Assembly (NCBI GenBank): GCA_046349395.1
Contig: JAXMCK010000009.1
Location: 98,781 to 162,780 of the forward strand
Length of the DNA stretch: 64,000 bases
Source: JAXMCK01 sp046349395
GTDB taxonomy: Bacteria > Pseudomonadota > Alphaproteobacteria > Geminicoccales > Geminicoccaceae
Direction of reading: 5' to 3'
Below, piece after piece: positions 9,233 through 18,589 of this stretch. The notes beneath the pieces are model-generated. The model saw only the letters and a list, made by a program, of their open reading frames with translations. It had not been told where the DNA came from and made no database searches. Numbering within the stretch: the stretch's first letter is position 1; each line of letters begins with the position of its first letter. The translations under genes and the position numbers were made by a program.

Positions 9233-10342
9233 TCACGCCGCGCGATCGATACGCGGCTTGGCGCCCTCGAGCTGACGCACCAGGGGCAGGACACGCTGCC
9301 CGAAATACTCGATGTCCTCCTGGAAATGCAGGAAGCCGCCCAGGATCAGGTTCACGCCGATCGACTTCAGCGCCACGATCTTGTCGGCTATCTGCTCGGG
9401 CGTGCCGATCAGGCCGGTCCGGAAACCGTCATTGTACTGGACGAGGTCCTCGAAGTTCGAGTTCGACCACATGCCTTGCTTGTCGAAGGTCGACTTCCCG
9501 GCCTGCTTCACCGCCTCGCCGAAACCGTGGACTGCCTCGACATCCGCCTTGGCGATGATCTCGCGCAGGACGTCGTGCGCCTCGCGCTCGGTCTCACGGG
9601 CGATGATGAACGCGTTGGCGCCGAAGCGGATCGTGCGGCCGTTGGCGGCGGCCGCCGGGCGGATCTCGTCGATCTGGGCCTTGTGCCCTTCGACGCTGTT
9701 GCCGTTCATGAAGTACCAGTCCGAGACCCGGCCGGCCATGGCTCGCGCCACCGTCGAGTTGCCGCCCTGGAAGATCTCGGGGTGCGGCTTGCTCACCGGC
9801 TTCGGCGACAGGTTGAAGTCGTGGAAGCGATAGAAGTCGCCGCTGAAGTTGAACTTGTCCTCGGTCCAGATGCCCCGCAGGCAGTGGATGAACTCCTCGG
9901 ACCGCCGATAGCGCTCGTCGTGCTCCAGCCAGGGCTCGCCCATGGCCGTGAACTCGCCCTTGAACCAGCCGCTGACGACGTTCGCGCAGACGCGGCCGCC
10001 CGAGAGGTAGTCCGCGGTGGCCAGCCACTTCGCGAGCACGCCCGGATGCCACAGGCCGGGATGGATCGCGGCGATGACCTTCAGGCGATCGGTCGCCAGC
10101 AGCAGGGCGAGGCTAAAGCTCGTCGACTCGTGCTGCTCGTAGGCGCCGTAGCTCGCCATGTAGCGCACCTGGCTCAGGGCATAGTCGAAGCCCGAGCGCT
10201 CGGCGATCTGCGCCAGCTTCCGGTTGTACTCGATCCCGTGATGCGTGCGCTGCTCGATCTTGCTGACCACGAGCCCGCCGCTGACGTTGGGGACCCAATA
10301 GGCGAACTTGATGAGGTCGTCGTGGCTTGCGGGAACGGTCAC
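9233..10342 (-). CDS. sfnG: FMNH2-dependent dimethylsulfone monooxygenase, SfnG-like
   Basis: A luciferase-fold flavin monooxygenase of 369 residues. The N-terminal IKFAYWVPNVSGGLVVSKI (about 11-29), the mid segment ANVVSGWFKGEFTAMGEPW and HPEIFQGGNSTVARAMAG are features of SfnG, which oxidises dimethylsulfone to methanesulfinate using FMNH2 and O2. It lies 40 bp downstream of an FMN reductase gene that can supply the reduced flavin. Close relatives include the alkanesulfonate monooxygenase SsuD and methanesulfonate MsuD, but the N-terminal pattern favours SfnG. It is cytoplasmic; no signal peptide is seen. Confidence 0.88.
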   Translation of the reverse strand: MTVPASHDDLIKFAYWVPNVSGGLVVSKIEQRTHHGIEYNRKLAQIAERSGFDYALSQVRYMASYGAYEQHESTSFSLALLLATDRLKVIAAIHPGLWHPGVLAKWLATADYLSGGRVCANVVSGWFKGEFTAMGEPWLEHDERYRRSEEFIHCLRGIWTEDKFNFSGDFYRFHDFNLSPKPVSKPHPEIFQGGNSTVARAMAGRVSDWYFMNGNSVEGHKAQIDEIRPAAAANGRTIRFGANAFIIARETEREAHDVLREIIAKADVEAVHGFGEAVKQAGKSTFDKQGMWSNSNFEDLVQYNDGFRTGLIGTPEQIADKIVALKSIGVNLILGGFLHFQEDIEYFGQRVLPLVRQLEGAKPRIDRAA

Positions 10343-10382
10343 GTGAGGCTCCGTGTGCGATGGTTGGAAAGGACGCCGGCGA

Positions 10383-10973
10383 TCACTGCACGAGCGTCAG
10401 GCGGCTCTGGCCGCGCCTGAAATCAGCCGCGAAGGCCGTGGCCGCGTCGAACAGACTGGCGGCCTCCGAGACGGCGCGATCGATCCTCTGGCGCACGGCG
10501 GTGCTGGACAGACGATAGTCGTCGAACTCCGCCGATGTGGCGTAGATCGCCGTCGGCATGGTGAGGGCGCGGAAGAAGCCGAACAGCGGCCGGAGCTGAT
10601 GCTCGGTGATCAGGGCGTGGAGCTGGCTGCCGCCCGTGGCGGCGAGGATCACGGGCTTGCCGACCAGCGCATCGTAGCCGACGAGGTCGAACAGGTGCTT
10701 CAGCGCTCCCGTGTAGGAGGCGCGGTAGACGGGCGTGCCCACCACCAGCAGATCGGCTCCTTCGACGGCGGCGATGATCTCCTTGCCTTCGTCCGAAAGC
10801 TGCTCGGAGGTCATGGCGCCGAACAGCGAGGGTGCCGCCGCGGCGAGTTCGATCAGCTCCGTGGTACCGCCGATCTGCGCTCGCGCCGTGGCGACCACCG
10901 CTTCCACCAGCACCGATGTTCGCGACGGCTGGGTCACGTTGCCGGCGACTCCGACGATCGTCCGAGCGGACAT
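10383..10973 (-). CDS. msuE: NADPH-dependent FMN reductase, MsuE/SsuE-like
   Basis: A flavodoxin-fold reductase of 196 residues. The N-terminal GVAGNVTQPSRTSVLVEAVV contains the phosphate-binding loop of the NADPH-dependent FMN reductase family. The mid segment DLLVVGTPVYRASYTGALKHLFDLVG is the family signature; only its core (GTPVYRASYTGALKHLFDL) is quoted as motif. It supplies FMNH2 to SfnG and probably to SfnB. The ATG at 10973 has a GGAG 7 bp upstream; the longer reading frame upstream has no family similarity. It is the first gene of the long minus-strand sulfur operon, so its upstream region should carry the operon promoter. Confidence 0.85.
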   Translation of the reverse strand: MSARTIVGVAGNVTQPSRTSVLVEAVVATARAQIGGTTELIELAAAAPSLFGAMTSEQLSDEGKEIIAAVEGADLLVVGTPVYRASYTGALKHLFDLVGYDALVGKPVILAATGGSQLHALITEHQLRPLFGFFRALTMPTAIYATSAEFDDYRLSSTAVRQRIDRAVSEAASLFDAATAFAADFRRGQSRLTLVQ

Positions 10974-11174
10974 CCGATCACTCCACCAACCGGGATGCGC
11001 GGAATGCCCCGCCACCCCCTTTTGCCGGCGCTCCCTTCTCACGAATCAATCTTATTGTCTATCATTTTTATATACTGATTATGCTGTCGCGAGCGGGATG
11101 GAGCGTGCGGAACTTTGCACTTACATGGTGCGCTGAGCATGCTACGTTGCTGCATTCGCAGCAGCGGCGCACGA

Positions 11175-11190
11175 TGCTAGCAGAGCACCA
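11175..11190 (-). promoter_or_regulatory. Possible sigma-54 (-24/-12) promoter for the sulfone operon
   Basis: On the minus strand the sequence reads TGGTGCTCTGCTAGCA. It has the invariant GG and GC dinucleotides separated by exactly ten bases and matches the TGGCAC-N5-TTGCA consensus at the TGG, one C, one T and GCA. It lies about 200 bp upstream of the FMN reductase start. The operon encodes a sigma-54 activator, so such a promoter is expected, but the match is only partial. Confidence 0.3.
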
Positions 11191-11246
11191 TGTCCGATAC
11201 TTGGGATGGTTCGGATCCCCTCGGCGCCCCAATGTTTTAAAATCTT

Positions 11247-11266
11247 ATTGACTCAGTAGTTTTATA
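11247..11266 (+). promoter_or_regulatory. Candidate operator/promoter motif shared with the cysK operon
   Basis: The sequence ATTGACTCAGTAGTTTTATA matches 16 of 20 positions with the sequence at 17470-17489, 52 bp upstream of cysK. Here it lies 42 bp upstream of the amidohydrolase start. TTGACT could serve as a -35 element, but the conservation extends beyond it. A common regulator of sulfur genes is a plausible reading; which one cannot be told. Confidence 0.4.
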
Positions 11267-11307
11267 TCCTGCGACTCAGCCCTAGGCAGCTCAAAGGGTG
11301 TGTGACG

Positions 11308-12195
11308 ATGCGCTTGACAGTTCCCCCCGACCATGACCCCGCGGGTGGCATCGTGGATATGCGCCTGCGGCCGCATTGGCTTCACCCCTTCTTCGGCGCT
11401 CTCGCCGCCGGTGCGAAGTTCGAGACCGTGCTGTGGCTGAACCGGCGGGTCGGTAGCCACGACCCGGGTCATTTCACGCGCGCCCCCGATCTGCCGACGC
11501 TCGTGGCCGAGATGGACGAGGCCGGCATCGCGGTAGGTCTGATGGTCGGCCGGAGCACCCCTACGGTCCGGATCAGAAACGACGACCTCGCGGCACTGGC
11601 GCGCCTCTCGGGCCGCCGCCTCGTCGCTGCGGCGTCGGTCGATCCTGTCGACCTGCCGGCGGCGGATGCCATCGCCGAGGTCCGCCGTGCCGTCCTCGAA
11701 CTCGGTCTGCGGGCCGTCAATTTCGATGCGGGCTTTTATGCCACGCCACTCCGAGCCGACGCCGACCTGCTGCTTCCACTCTATGAAGAGTGTCGCAAAT
11801 TGGGCGTACCCGCGTTCGTGATGTCGGGTCCGACGACTCCGGACCTCGTCTTCAACGACCCGTTGGCCGTGAACAACGTCGCCCGCACCTTCCCTGACCT
11901 GCCCATTATCTGCTGCCATGGCTTCTATCCCCGGGTGGCCGACATGGTGGCGGTCGCCTTCCGCCACGAGAACGTCTTCGTCTCGCCCGATATGTACATG
12001 TTCTGCCCTGGAGGTGGCCTCTACATCGAGGCTGCCAAGGGCTTCATGAATAGTCAGTACCTTTTCGGGAGCTCGTACCCCTTCCGCCCGCTGCGTCAGA
12101 GTGTCGACGACCTGCAGCGCTTCGACTTTAACCCCGAGGCGTTCTCGCGGATCACGAGCCTAACTCCGAGGCGCCTTCTCGCACTGACATCCTAA
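11308..12195 (+). CDS. Amidohydrolase-family (amidohydrolase 2) protein
   Basis: A protein of 295 residues resembling the TIM-barrel amidohydrolase 2 family (decarboxylases and lactonases): DMRLRPHWLHPFF near the N-terminus in place of the usual HxH metal site, a mid-barrel AVNFDAGFYATPL, VPAFVMSGPTTPD, LPIICCHGFYPRV (a conserved strand His) and a C-terminal LFGSSYPFRPLRQSV, the typical strand-eight motif. The N-terminal metal-binding HxH appears to be RxR, so metal dependence is doubtful. I prefer the ATG at 11308 (AAGGG 9 bp upstream) over the GTG at 11302. It is divergent from the sulfone operon and followed by a terminator-like stem. Confidence 0.7.
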   Translation: MRLTVPPDHDPAGGIVDMRLRPHWLHPFFGALAAGAKFETVLWLNRRVGSHDPGHFTRAPDLPTLVAEMDEAGIAVGLMVGRSTPTVRIRNDDLAALARLSGRRLVAAASVDPVDLPAADAIAEVRRAVLELGLRAVNFDAGFYATPLRADADLLLPLYEECRKLGVPAFVMSGPTTPDLVFNDPLAVNNVARTFPDLPIICCHGFYPRVADMVAVAFRHENVFVSPDMYMFCPGGGLYIEAAKGFMNSQYLFGSSYPFRPLRQSVDDLQRFDFNPEAFSRITSLTPRRLLALTS

Positions 12196-12206
12196 CCGCA
12201 TGACGG

Positions 12207-12235
12207 GCCCGACGGCGGTCGCGACGCCGTCGGGC
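12207..12235 (+). terminator. Terminator-like hairpin after the amidohydrolase gene
   Basis: A perfect 10-bp stem with left arm GCCCGACGGC (12207-12216) and its exact reverse complement at 12226-12235, with a nine-base loop. It begins 11 bp after the amidohydrolase stop. There is no T-run after it, so it may act as a 3' stabiliser or a Rho-independent terminator of the GC-rich type. Confidence 0.55.
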
Positions 12236-12309
12236 GATTGCGATCAAAGCATCGAATGATTTTATAATTCACTATGATTTAATTATTGCGCTGCTCAGCT
12301 TCCGGCGAT

Positions 12310-13584
12310 ATGGGTTCGGCAGCGGCGTCAGTGTGGAGCGACGCACGCCAAACATCAGGGAGCGCTCCAGAGGTGCGTGCCGGTCTTTCCGGGCAAGGCA
12401 GCAATTCGGCCGCCGTACGGCAGTTCAACGAGCGGGTCATCCTGTCCCTGCTACGGCGGATGGGCACGGCGTCGAAGGCGGATCTCGCACGGCGGGCCAA
12501 TCTGACGGCCAACACGGCCGGCGTGATCGTTCAGGAACTGGAGTCCGCGGGCCTTGTCCGCAGCGATGGGAAGCGCCAGGGCGAGAGGGGACAGCCCGCC
12601 ACGATCCTGCGCCTCGATCCCAAGGGCGCGCACGCGATCGGCGTGAAGATCGGCCGGCGATCCCTCGACGCCATCCTTGTCGACTTTTCCGGCAACATCG
12701 TCGCCCAGCGCCGACGGGAGCGCCCGTTTCCCCTGCCCGATGAAGCGGTTGAGCTTCTGGCGGAGGACGTTCGAGCGCTGCGCACGGGACTTTCGACGGA
12801 ACGGCCTGCACGGCTCGCCGGGCTGGGCATCGCCATGCCCTACAACATGAACAGCTGGCGGCGTGAGCTGGACATCACGAGCGATACATTGGACGCCTGG
12901 AACGGGTTCGACATCGCCGCCCACATGCAGCGCGCCACGGGCCTTGAGGCGCAGGTCGAGAACGACGGGACGGCCGCTGTCGTAGCCGAGCTGTTCCTCG
13001 GTCGCGGCCGCGAGATCTCGGACTTCCTCTACATCTTCATCGGCTCCGCGGCGGGCGGCGGCGTAGTGCTCGGCGGAGACTATCTGCGGGGGGCGCATGG
13101 CAATGCAGGTGATGTCGGCCTCATGCCGACGTCCCCCTCCCGACTCGCCACGGCACCCAAGCCCCTGCGCCGGGCCGACATCGTCCTGACGCGGGCTTCC
13201 ATCAACTCGCTCATCCGCCATTTGCGTGGCAATGGACTGCGCATCGAGAGTCGTGCCGACCTCGATGTCATTCTCGACAGCGGGCATCCCGCGGTGGATA
13301 CCTGGATCGAGGACTGCGTCGACGCCCTGGTCGATCCGGTGCTGTCCGCGAAATGTATTCTCGACGTTCAGGTCGTCGTGCTCGACGGCGACCTGCCCCT
13401 GACCGTTCTGAAATCGACCGCGGAGAACCTGCAGCGGGAGGTCGCCGCGGCGACGCCGGAAGCGCGGCAGCCGCCTGCGATCATCCTCGGACAGGTCGGG
13501 CGCCAGGCCGCCGCCATTGGTGCCGCCATTCTTCCCTTGCACCTGAACTATAGCCCGACTCGCGACATCCTCTTGGGGCAGTGA
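12310..13584 (+). CDS. ROK-family transcriptional regulator
   Basis: A regulator of about 424 residues. An N-terminal winged helix (about residues 35-85: VILSLLRRMGTASKADLARR, then LTANTAGVIVQELESAGLV) precedes a ROK sugar-kinase-like domain (AIGVKIGRRSLDAILVDFSG; GLGIAMPY; VENDGTAAVVAELFLG; IFIGSAAGGGVVLGG). The zinc-binding ROK motif CxCGxxGC expected near 290-300 is absent, the region reading GLMPTSPSRLATAP, so it is a degenerate, probably non-catalytic ROK regulator. It is followed at 50 bp by ribose-type ABC genes that it likely controls in response to the transported sugar. An upstream TTG at 12286 is an alternative start. Confidence 0.85.
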   Translation: MGSAAASVWSDARQTSGSAPEVRAGLSGQGSNSAAVRQFNERVILSLLRRMGTASKADLARRANLTANTAGVIVQELESAGLVRSDGKRQGERGQPATILRLDPKGAHAIGVKIGRRSLDAILVDFSGNIVAQRRRERPFPLPDEAVELLAEDVRALRTGLSTERPARLAGLGIAMPYNMNSWRRELDITSDTLDAWNGFDIAAHMQRATGLEAQVENDGTAAVVAELFLGRGREISDFLYIFIGSAAGGGVVLGGDYLRGAHGNAGDVGLMPTSPSRLATAPKPLRRADIVLTRASINSLIRHLRGNGLRIESRADLDVILDSGHPAVDTWIEDCVDALVDPVLSAKCILDVQVVVLDGDLPLTVLKSTAENLQREVAAATPEARQPPAIILGQVGRQAAAIGAAILPLHLNYSPTRDILLGQ

Positions 13585-13634
13585 GCCAGAATGCTACAAG
13601 GTTCGCACAAGCGAATTCAGGGAGCAGGAACGCC

Positions 13635-15161
<1,527 letters not shown>

Positions 15162-15189
15162 CGGACGACAACGAACAGGGAAGGCGAAC

Positions 15190-16206
15190 ATGGCGACGTC
15201 CAACAGCTCGGCTGCCGCAGCCACCGTCTCCGGGGGTGCCGGCCTCTCCGCGAAGCAGGTCCGCATGCGGAGCATGATCCAGGCGATCGGCATGTTGCCG
15301 GTTCTGGTGATCCTCTGCGTCGGCTTCCACTATCTCTCCGACGGGCGGTTCTTCACGCCCCAGAACATCTCGATCGTGTCGCAGCAGGCGGCGATCAACA
15401 CGGTGCTCGCGGCCGGCATGACCTTCGTCATCCTCACCGGCGGCATCGATCTGTCCGTCGGCTCGATCCTGGCGGCCTCGGCGATGGCCGCGGTGATCGC
15501 TTCGCTGATCCCCGGCTGGGGCATGTTGGGCATCCTCGCCGGCCTGGCGGTCGGCCTGTTCTTCGGCTTCCTCAACGGCGCGCTGATCGCCTTCGTCGGC
15601 TTGCCGCCCTTCATCGTCACATTGGGCTCGCTGACTGCCGTCCGCGGCATCGCGCGGCTCATGGGCAGCGACACGACGGTGTTCAACCCCGACCTGCCGT
15701 TCGCCTTCATCGGCAATGCCAGCCTGTTCGGCGTGCCCTGGCTCGCCGTAATCGCCATCGTCGTCATCATCGCCTCCTGGATCGTGCTGCGCCGCACCGT
15801 CCTCGGCGTGCGCATCTACGCGGTCGGCGGCAATGCGGCGGCGGCCCGTCTCTCCGGCATCAAGGTCTGGGCCATCCTCCTCTTCGTCTACTGCCTGTCG
15901 GGCCTTCTCTCCGGCCTCGGCGGGGTGATGTCGGCGGCACGCCTCTACGCCGCCAACGGCCTGCAGATCGGCCAGGGCTACGAGCTCGACGCGATCGCGG
16001 CCGTCATCCTCGGCGGCACCAGCTTCGTCGGCGGCATCGGCTCGATCTGGGGTACCCTGGTCGGTGCCCTCATCATCGCCGTCCTGACGAACGGGCTGAT
16101 CCTGACCGGCGTGTCGGACATCTGGCAGTTCATCATCAAGGGCCTTGTCATCATCGGTGCCGTCGCACTCGACCGGTACCGGCTGCAGGGCAGTGCCCGG
16201 ACCTAG
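15190..16206 (+). CDS. Ribose-type ABC transporter permease, RbsC-like
   Basis: An inner-membrane permease of 338 residues with eight to ten hydrophobic segments. CUT2 landmarks are FVILTGGIDLSVGSI near residue 85, LPPFIVTLGSLTAVRGIARL and, near the C-terminus, IAAVILGGTSFVGGIGSIWG. The ATG at 15190 follows an AGGGAAGGCG ribosome-binding region. It lies 28 bp after the ATPase gene. Confidence 0.92.
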   Translation: MATSNSSAAAATVSGGAGLSAKQVRMRSMIQAIGMLPVLVILCVGFHYLSDGRFFTPQNISIVSQQAAINTVLAAGMTFVILTGGIDLSVGSILAASAMAAVIASLIPGWGMLGILAGLAVGLFFGFLNGALIAFVGLPPFIVTLGSLTAVRGIARLMGSDTTVFNPDLPFAFIGNASLFGVPWLAVIAIVVIIASWIVLRRTVLGVRIYAVGGNAAAARLSGIKVWAILLFVYCLSGLLSGLGGVMSAARLYAANGLQIGQGYELDAIAAVILGGTSFVGGIGSIWGTLVGALIIAVLTNGLILTGVSDIWQFIIKGLVIIGAVALDRYRLQGSART

Positions 16207-16318
16207 TCCGGGACGAGAACCACCGACCCGACCGGGTCGGCGAGGGAGGCACTGGCGGCCGGGGGGTCCGCCGCCAGGACGCCGCGCGAACGGGCCACCA
16301 AAGCAAAGGAACGCAGGA

Positions 16319-17251
16319 ATGTTGAAGCAGCTGTTGCTGGCAGGGGCGGCCTTGGCCGTCGCCACCGGGGCCGCCTCGGCCAAGGACCTGAACTCGATCG
16401 GGATCACCCTGGGCTCGCTGGGCAATCCCTTCTTCGTCGCCCTCTCCAAGGGTGCCGAGGCGAAGGCCAAGGAGATCAACCCGAACGTCAAGGTCAACAC
16501 GGCCTCGGCCGACTACGACCTCAACAAGCAGTTTACGCAGATCGACAACTTCATCGCGTCGGGCGTGGACATGATCCTGCTCAACGCCGCCGACGCGAAG
16601 GCGATCGCGCCTGCCGTCAAGCGCGCCCAGGCCGCCGGCGTGGTCGTGGTGGCCGTTGACGTCGCCGCTGCCGGTGTGGACGCCACGGTGCAGACCAACA
16701 ATGTCCAGGCCGGCGAGATCGCCTGCCAGTACATCGCCGACAAGCTCGGTGCGAATGGCGGCAAGGTCATCATCCAGAACGGCCCCCAGGTCTCGGCCGT
16801 GATCGACCGGGTGAACGGCTGCAAGGAGGTCCTGGGCAAGAACCCGAAGATCGAGATCCTCTCGTCCGACCAGGACGCAAAGGGCAGCCGCGAGGGCGGC
16901 CTCAACATCATGCAGGGCCACCTGACCCGCTTCCCGCAACTCGATGCCGTCTTCACGATCAACGACCCGCAGGCGATCGGCAGCGACCTCGCCGCCAAGC
17001 AGCTGGGCCGCAGCGAGTTCTTCATCACCTCGGTCGACGGTGCTCCGGACATCGAGGCTGCCCTGAAAGGCAACACGCTCGTCCAGGCGTCCGCCAGCCA
17101 GGATCCCTACGCCATGGCGCAGCTGGCGGTCGACATCGGCTACAAGATCATGAACGGCGAGAAGCCGGCCGATCCGATGATCCTGATGCCGTCAAACCTC
17201 ATCACGCGCGACAATGTGGGCGAGTACAAGGGCTGGTCGGCGCCCCGCTGA
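16319..17251 (+). CDS. Ribose-type periplasmic sugar-binding protein, RbsB-like
   Basis: A protein of 310 residues with a signal peptide (KQLLLAGAALAVATGAASA, cleavage before KDLNS) and a type I periplasmic fold: IGITLGSLGNPFFVALSKGA, VDMILLNAADAKAIAPAVKR, GGKVIIQNGPQVSAVIDRV and ITSVDGAPDIEAALKG. It closes the CUT2 transporter operon and is followed by a strong hairpin. The 112-bp gap before it contains no gene and may allow higher expression of the binding protein by mRNA processing, which is common in such operons. Confidence 0.92.
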   Translation: MLKQLLLAGAALAVATGAASAKDLNSIGITLGSLGNPFFVALSKGAEAKAKEINPNVKVNTASADYDLNKQFTQIDNFIASGVDMILLNAADAKAIAPAVKRAQAAGVVVVAVDVAAAGVDATVQTNNVQAGEIACQYIADKLGANGGKVIIQNGPQVSAVIDRVNGCKEVLGKNPKIEILSSDQDAKGSREGGLNIMQGHLTRFPQLDAVFTINDPQAIGSDLAAKQLGRSEFFITSVDGAPDIEAALKGNTLVQASASQDPYAMAQLAVDIGYKIMNGEKPADPMILMPSNLITRDNVGEYKGWSAPR

Positions 17252-17278
17252 TCTGACAGTTCCATCTTTATGACACGA

Positions 17279-17307
17279 TGATGCCCGGGCCTCGTACCCG
17301 GGCATCA
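17279..17307 (+). terminator. Strong hairpin terminator after the sugar transporter operon
   Basis: A perfect 11-bp stem: left arm TGATGCCCGGG (17279-17289), right arm its exact reverse complement (17297-17307), seven-base loop. It lies 27 bp after the binding-protein stop. No long T-run follows. Confidence 0.7.
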
Positions 17308-17469
17308 GCTCTTGAAGCAACCATTGCGTGAGCGCCGATTCCTGGGTCACGCTCCAACTCGCAAAGGCAATTTCCAAACCATCTTCCTGCAGCGTTCTGG
17401 CGTCCGGCCGCGGTGACGAACAAAGGCCTGTCGGCCGTCATCATCCGGCACGCATTGCATATATTGCCG

Positions 17470-17489
17470 ATTGACTCGATAGATTTAAA
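17470..17489 (+). promoter_or_regulatory. Candidate operator/promoter motif upstream of the cysK-encapsulin operon
   Basis: ATTGACTCGATAGATTTAAA shares 16 of 20 positions with the motif at 11247-11266. Right after it, at 17491-17502, lies GGGACATTTCCC, an inverted repeat with GGGA/TCCC arms. Both are within 72 bp of the cysK start and in an AT-rich pocket, so this is the likely control region of the encapsulin operon. Confidence 0.4.
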
Positions 17490-17540
17490 AGGGACATTTC
17501 CCCGGCAGGGCGTGTCGGACCTTACGGGGGAGGAAGCAGA

Positions 17541-18518
17541 ATGGCCGGTGGCGCTGAGCCGCTCTGGTTCGACCCGCCGCTCCGGCGGCGGATCTACGAC
17601 AGCATCATGGAGACGATCGGCAACACGCCGCTGGTGCGGGTGAAGCGGATCTGTGCCGAGGAGGGGATCGCGGCCGACCTCCTCCTGAAGCTCGAGTTCT
17701 TCAACCCCATCGCCAGCGTGAAGGACCGTATCGGCGTGGCGATGGTCGAGGCGCTGGAGGCCGAGGGCAAGCTGCAGCCGGGCGGCACCATCGTCGAGCC
17801 GACCTCGGGCAATACCGGCATCGGCCTCGCCTTCGTCAGCGCGGCGCGCGGCTACAAGCTGATCCTCACCATGCCGGAATCGGTCTCGATCGAGCGGCGC
17901 AAGATGCTGGCCTTCCTGGGAGCCGAGGTCGTCCTCACCCCGCGCGAGAAGGGGATGAAGGGGGCCATCGCCGAAGCCGAGGCGATCCTGGCGAAGACGC
18001 CGGGTGCGGTCATGGCCGGCCAGTTCGACAACCCGGCCAACCCCGCGATCCACCGCCGGACCACGGCCGAGGAGATCTGGGTCGACACCGAGGGCAAGGT
18101 CGACGTCGTGATCTCCGGTGTCGGCACCGGCGGCACGTTGACCGGCGTCGGCCAGGTGCTGAAGAGCCGCAAGCCGTCGGTCCGCATGGTCGCGGTCGAG
18201 CCGGAGGCGAGCCCGGTCCTCTCGGGCGGCTCGCCCTCCCCGCACCCGATCCAGGGCATTGGTGCGGGCTTCGTGCCCTCGATCCTCGACACCGGGCTGA
18301 TCGACGAGATCGTGAAGGTCCCGAACGAGGCCGCCTTCGCCGCCAGCCGCCGCCTCGCCCGCACCGAGGGCATCCCGGGCGGCATCTCGGCCGGGGCCGC
18401 ACTCACCGCCGCCATCGAGGTCGCCAGGCGCCCCGACATGCACGGCAAGACCATCGTCACCATCATCCCGAGCTTCGCCGAACGCTACATCACCACAGCT
18501 CTCTTCGAGGGAATCTGA
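17541..18518 (+). CDS. cysK: Cysteine synthase (O-acetylserine sulfhydrylase), CysK-like
   Basis: A PLP enzyme of 325 residues that makes cysteine from O-acetylserine and sulfide. The PLP lysine is in NPIASVKDRIG (Lys61); the substrate loop is TSGNTGIG and the phosphate-binding loop is GVGTGGTLTGVG. The family core starts at IYDSIMETIGNTPLV, so about 18 extra residues (MAGGAEPLWFDPPLRRR) precede it. Such an extension is unusual and could be a loading or docking tail for the neighbouring encapsulin; that is inference. The ATG has GGGGGAGGAAG just upstream. It is the first gene of the encapsulin operon. Confidence 0.93.
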   Translation: MAGGAEPLWFDPPLRRRIYDSIMETIGNTPLVRVKRICAEEGIAADLLLKLEFFNPIASVKDRIGVAMVEALEAEGKLQPGGTIVEPTSGNTGIGLAFVSAARGYKLILTMPESVSIERRKMLAFLGAEVVLTPREKGMKGAIAEAEAILAKTPGAVMAGQFDNPANPAIHRRTTAEEIWVDTEGKVDVVISGVGTGGTLTGVGQVLKSRKPSVRMVAVEPEASPVLSGGSPSPHPIQGIGAGFVPSILDTGLIDEIVKVPNEAAFAASRRLARTEGIPGGISAGAALTAAIEVARRPDMHGKTIVTIIPSFAERYITTALFEGI

Positions 18519-18589
18519 AGAGCAAAAGGCAACAAGCCTTGCGAGCTCAAGCAACGAAAACCCTGCATCGGCTCTGAGAGAAACGAGAC

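Larger units (their letters stand above)
10974..11307. other. Divergent intergenic region between the sulfone operon and the amidohydrolase gene
   Basis: This is 334 bp with no coding sequence. It is clearly more AT-rich than its surroundings around 11041-11090 and 11228-11270. It must hold the promoters of both the minus-strand msuE-sfnG operon and the plus-strand amidohydrolase gene. It contains a small hairpin at 11149-11162 (GCTGC-attc-GCAGC), a weak sigma-54-like site (11175-11190, minus) and a motif shared with the cysK promoter region (11247-11266). A loosely similar run, ATTGTCTATCATTTTTATA, lies at 11054-11072. Confidence 0.7.

Noticed and set aside
18519..18589. Terminator between cysK and the encapsulin gene (AAGGC with GCCTT)
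   Set aside because: Only a 5-bp stem with a five-base loop; too weak, and the genes appear to be one operon.
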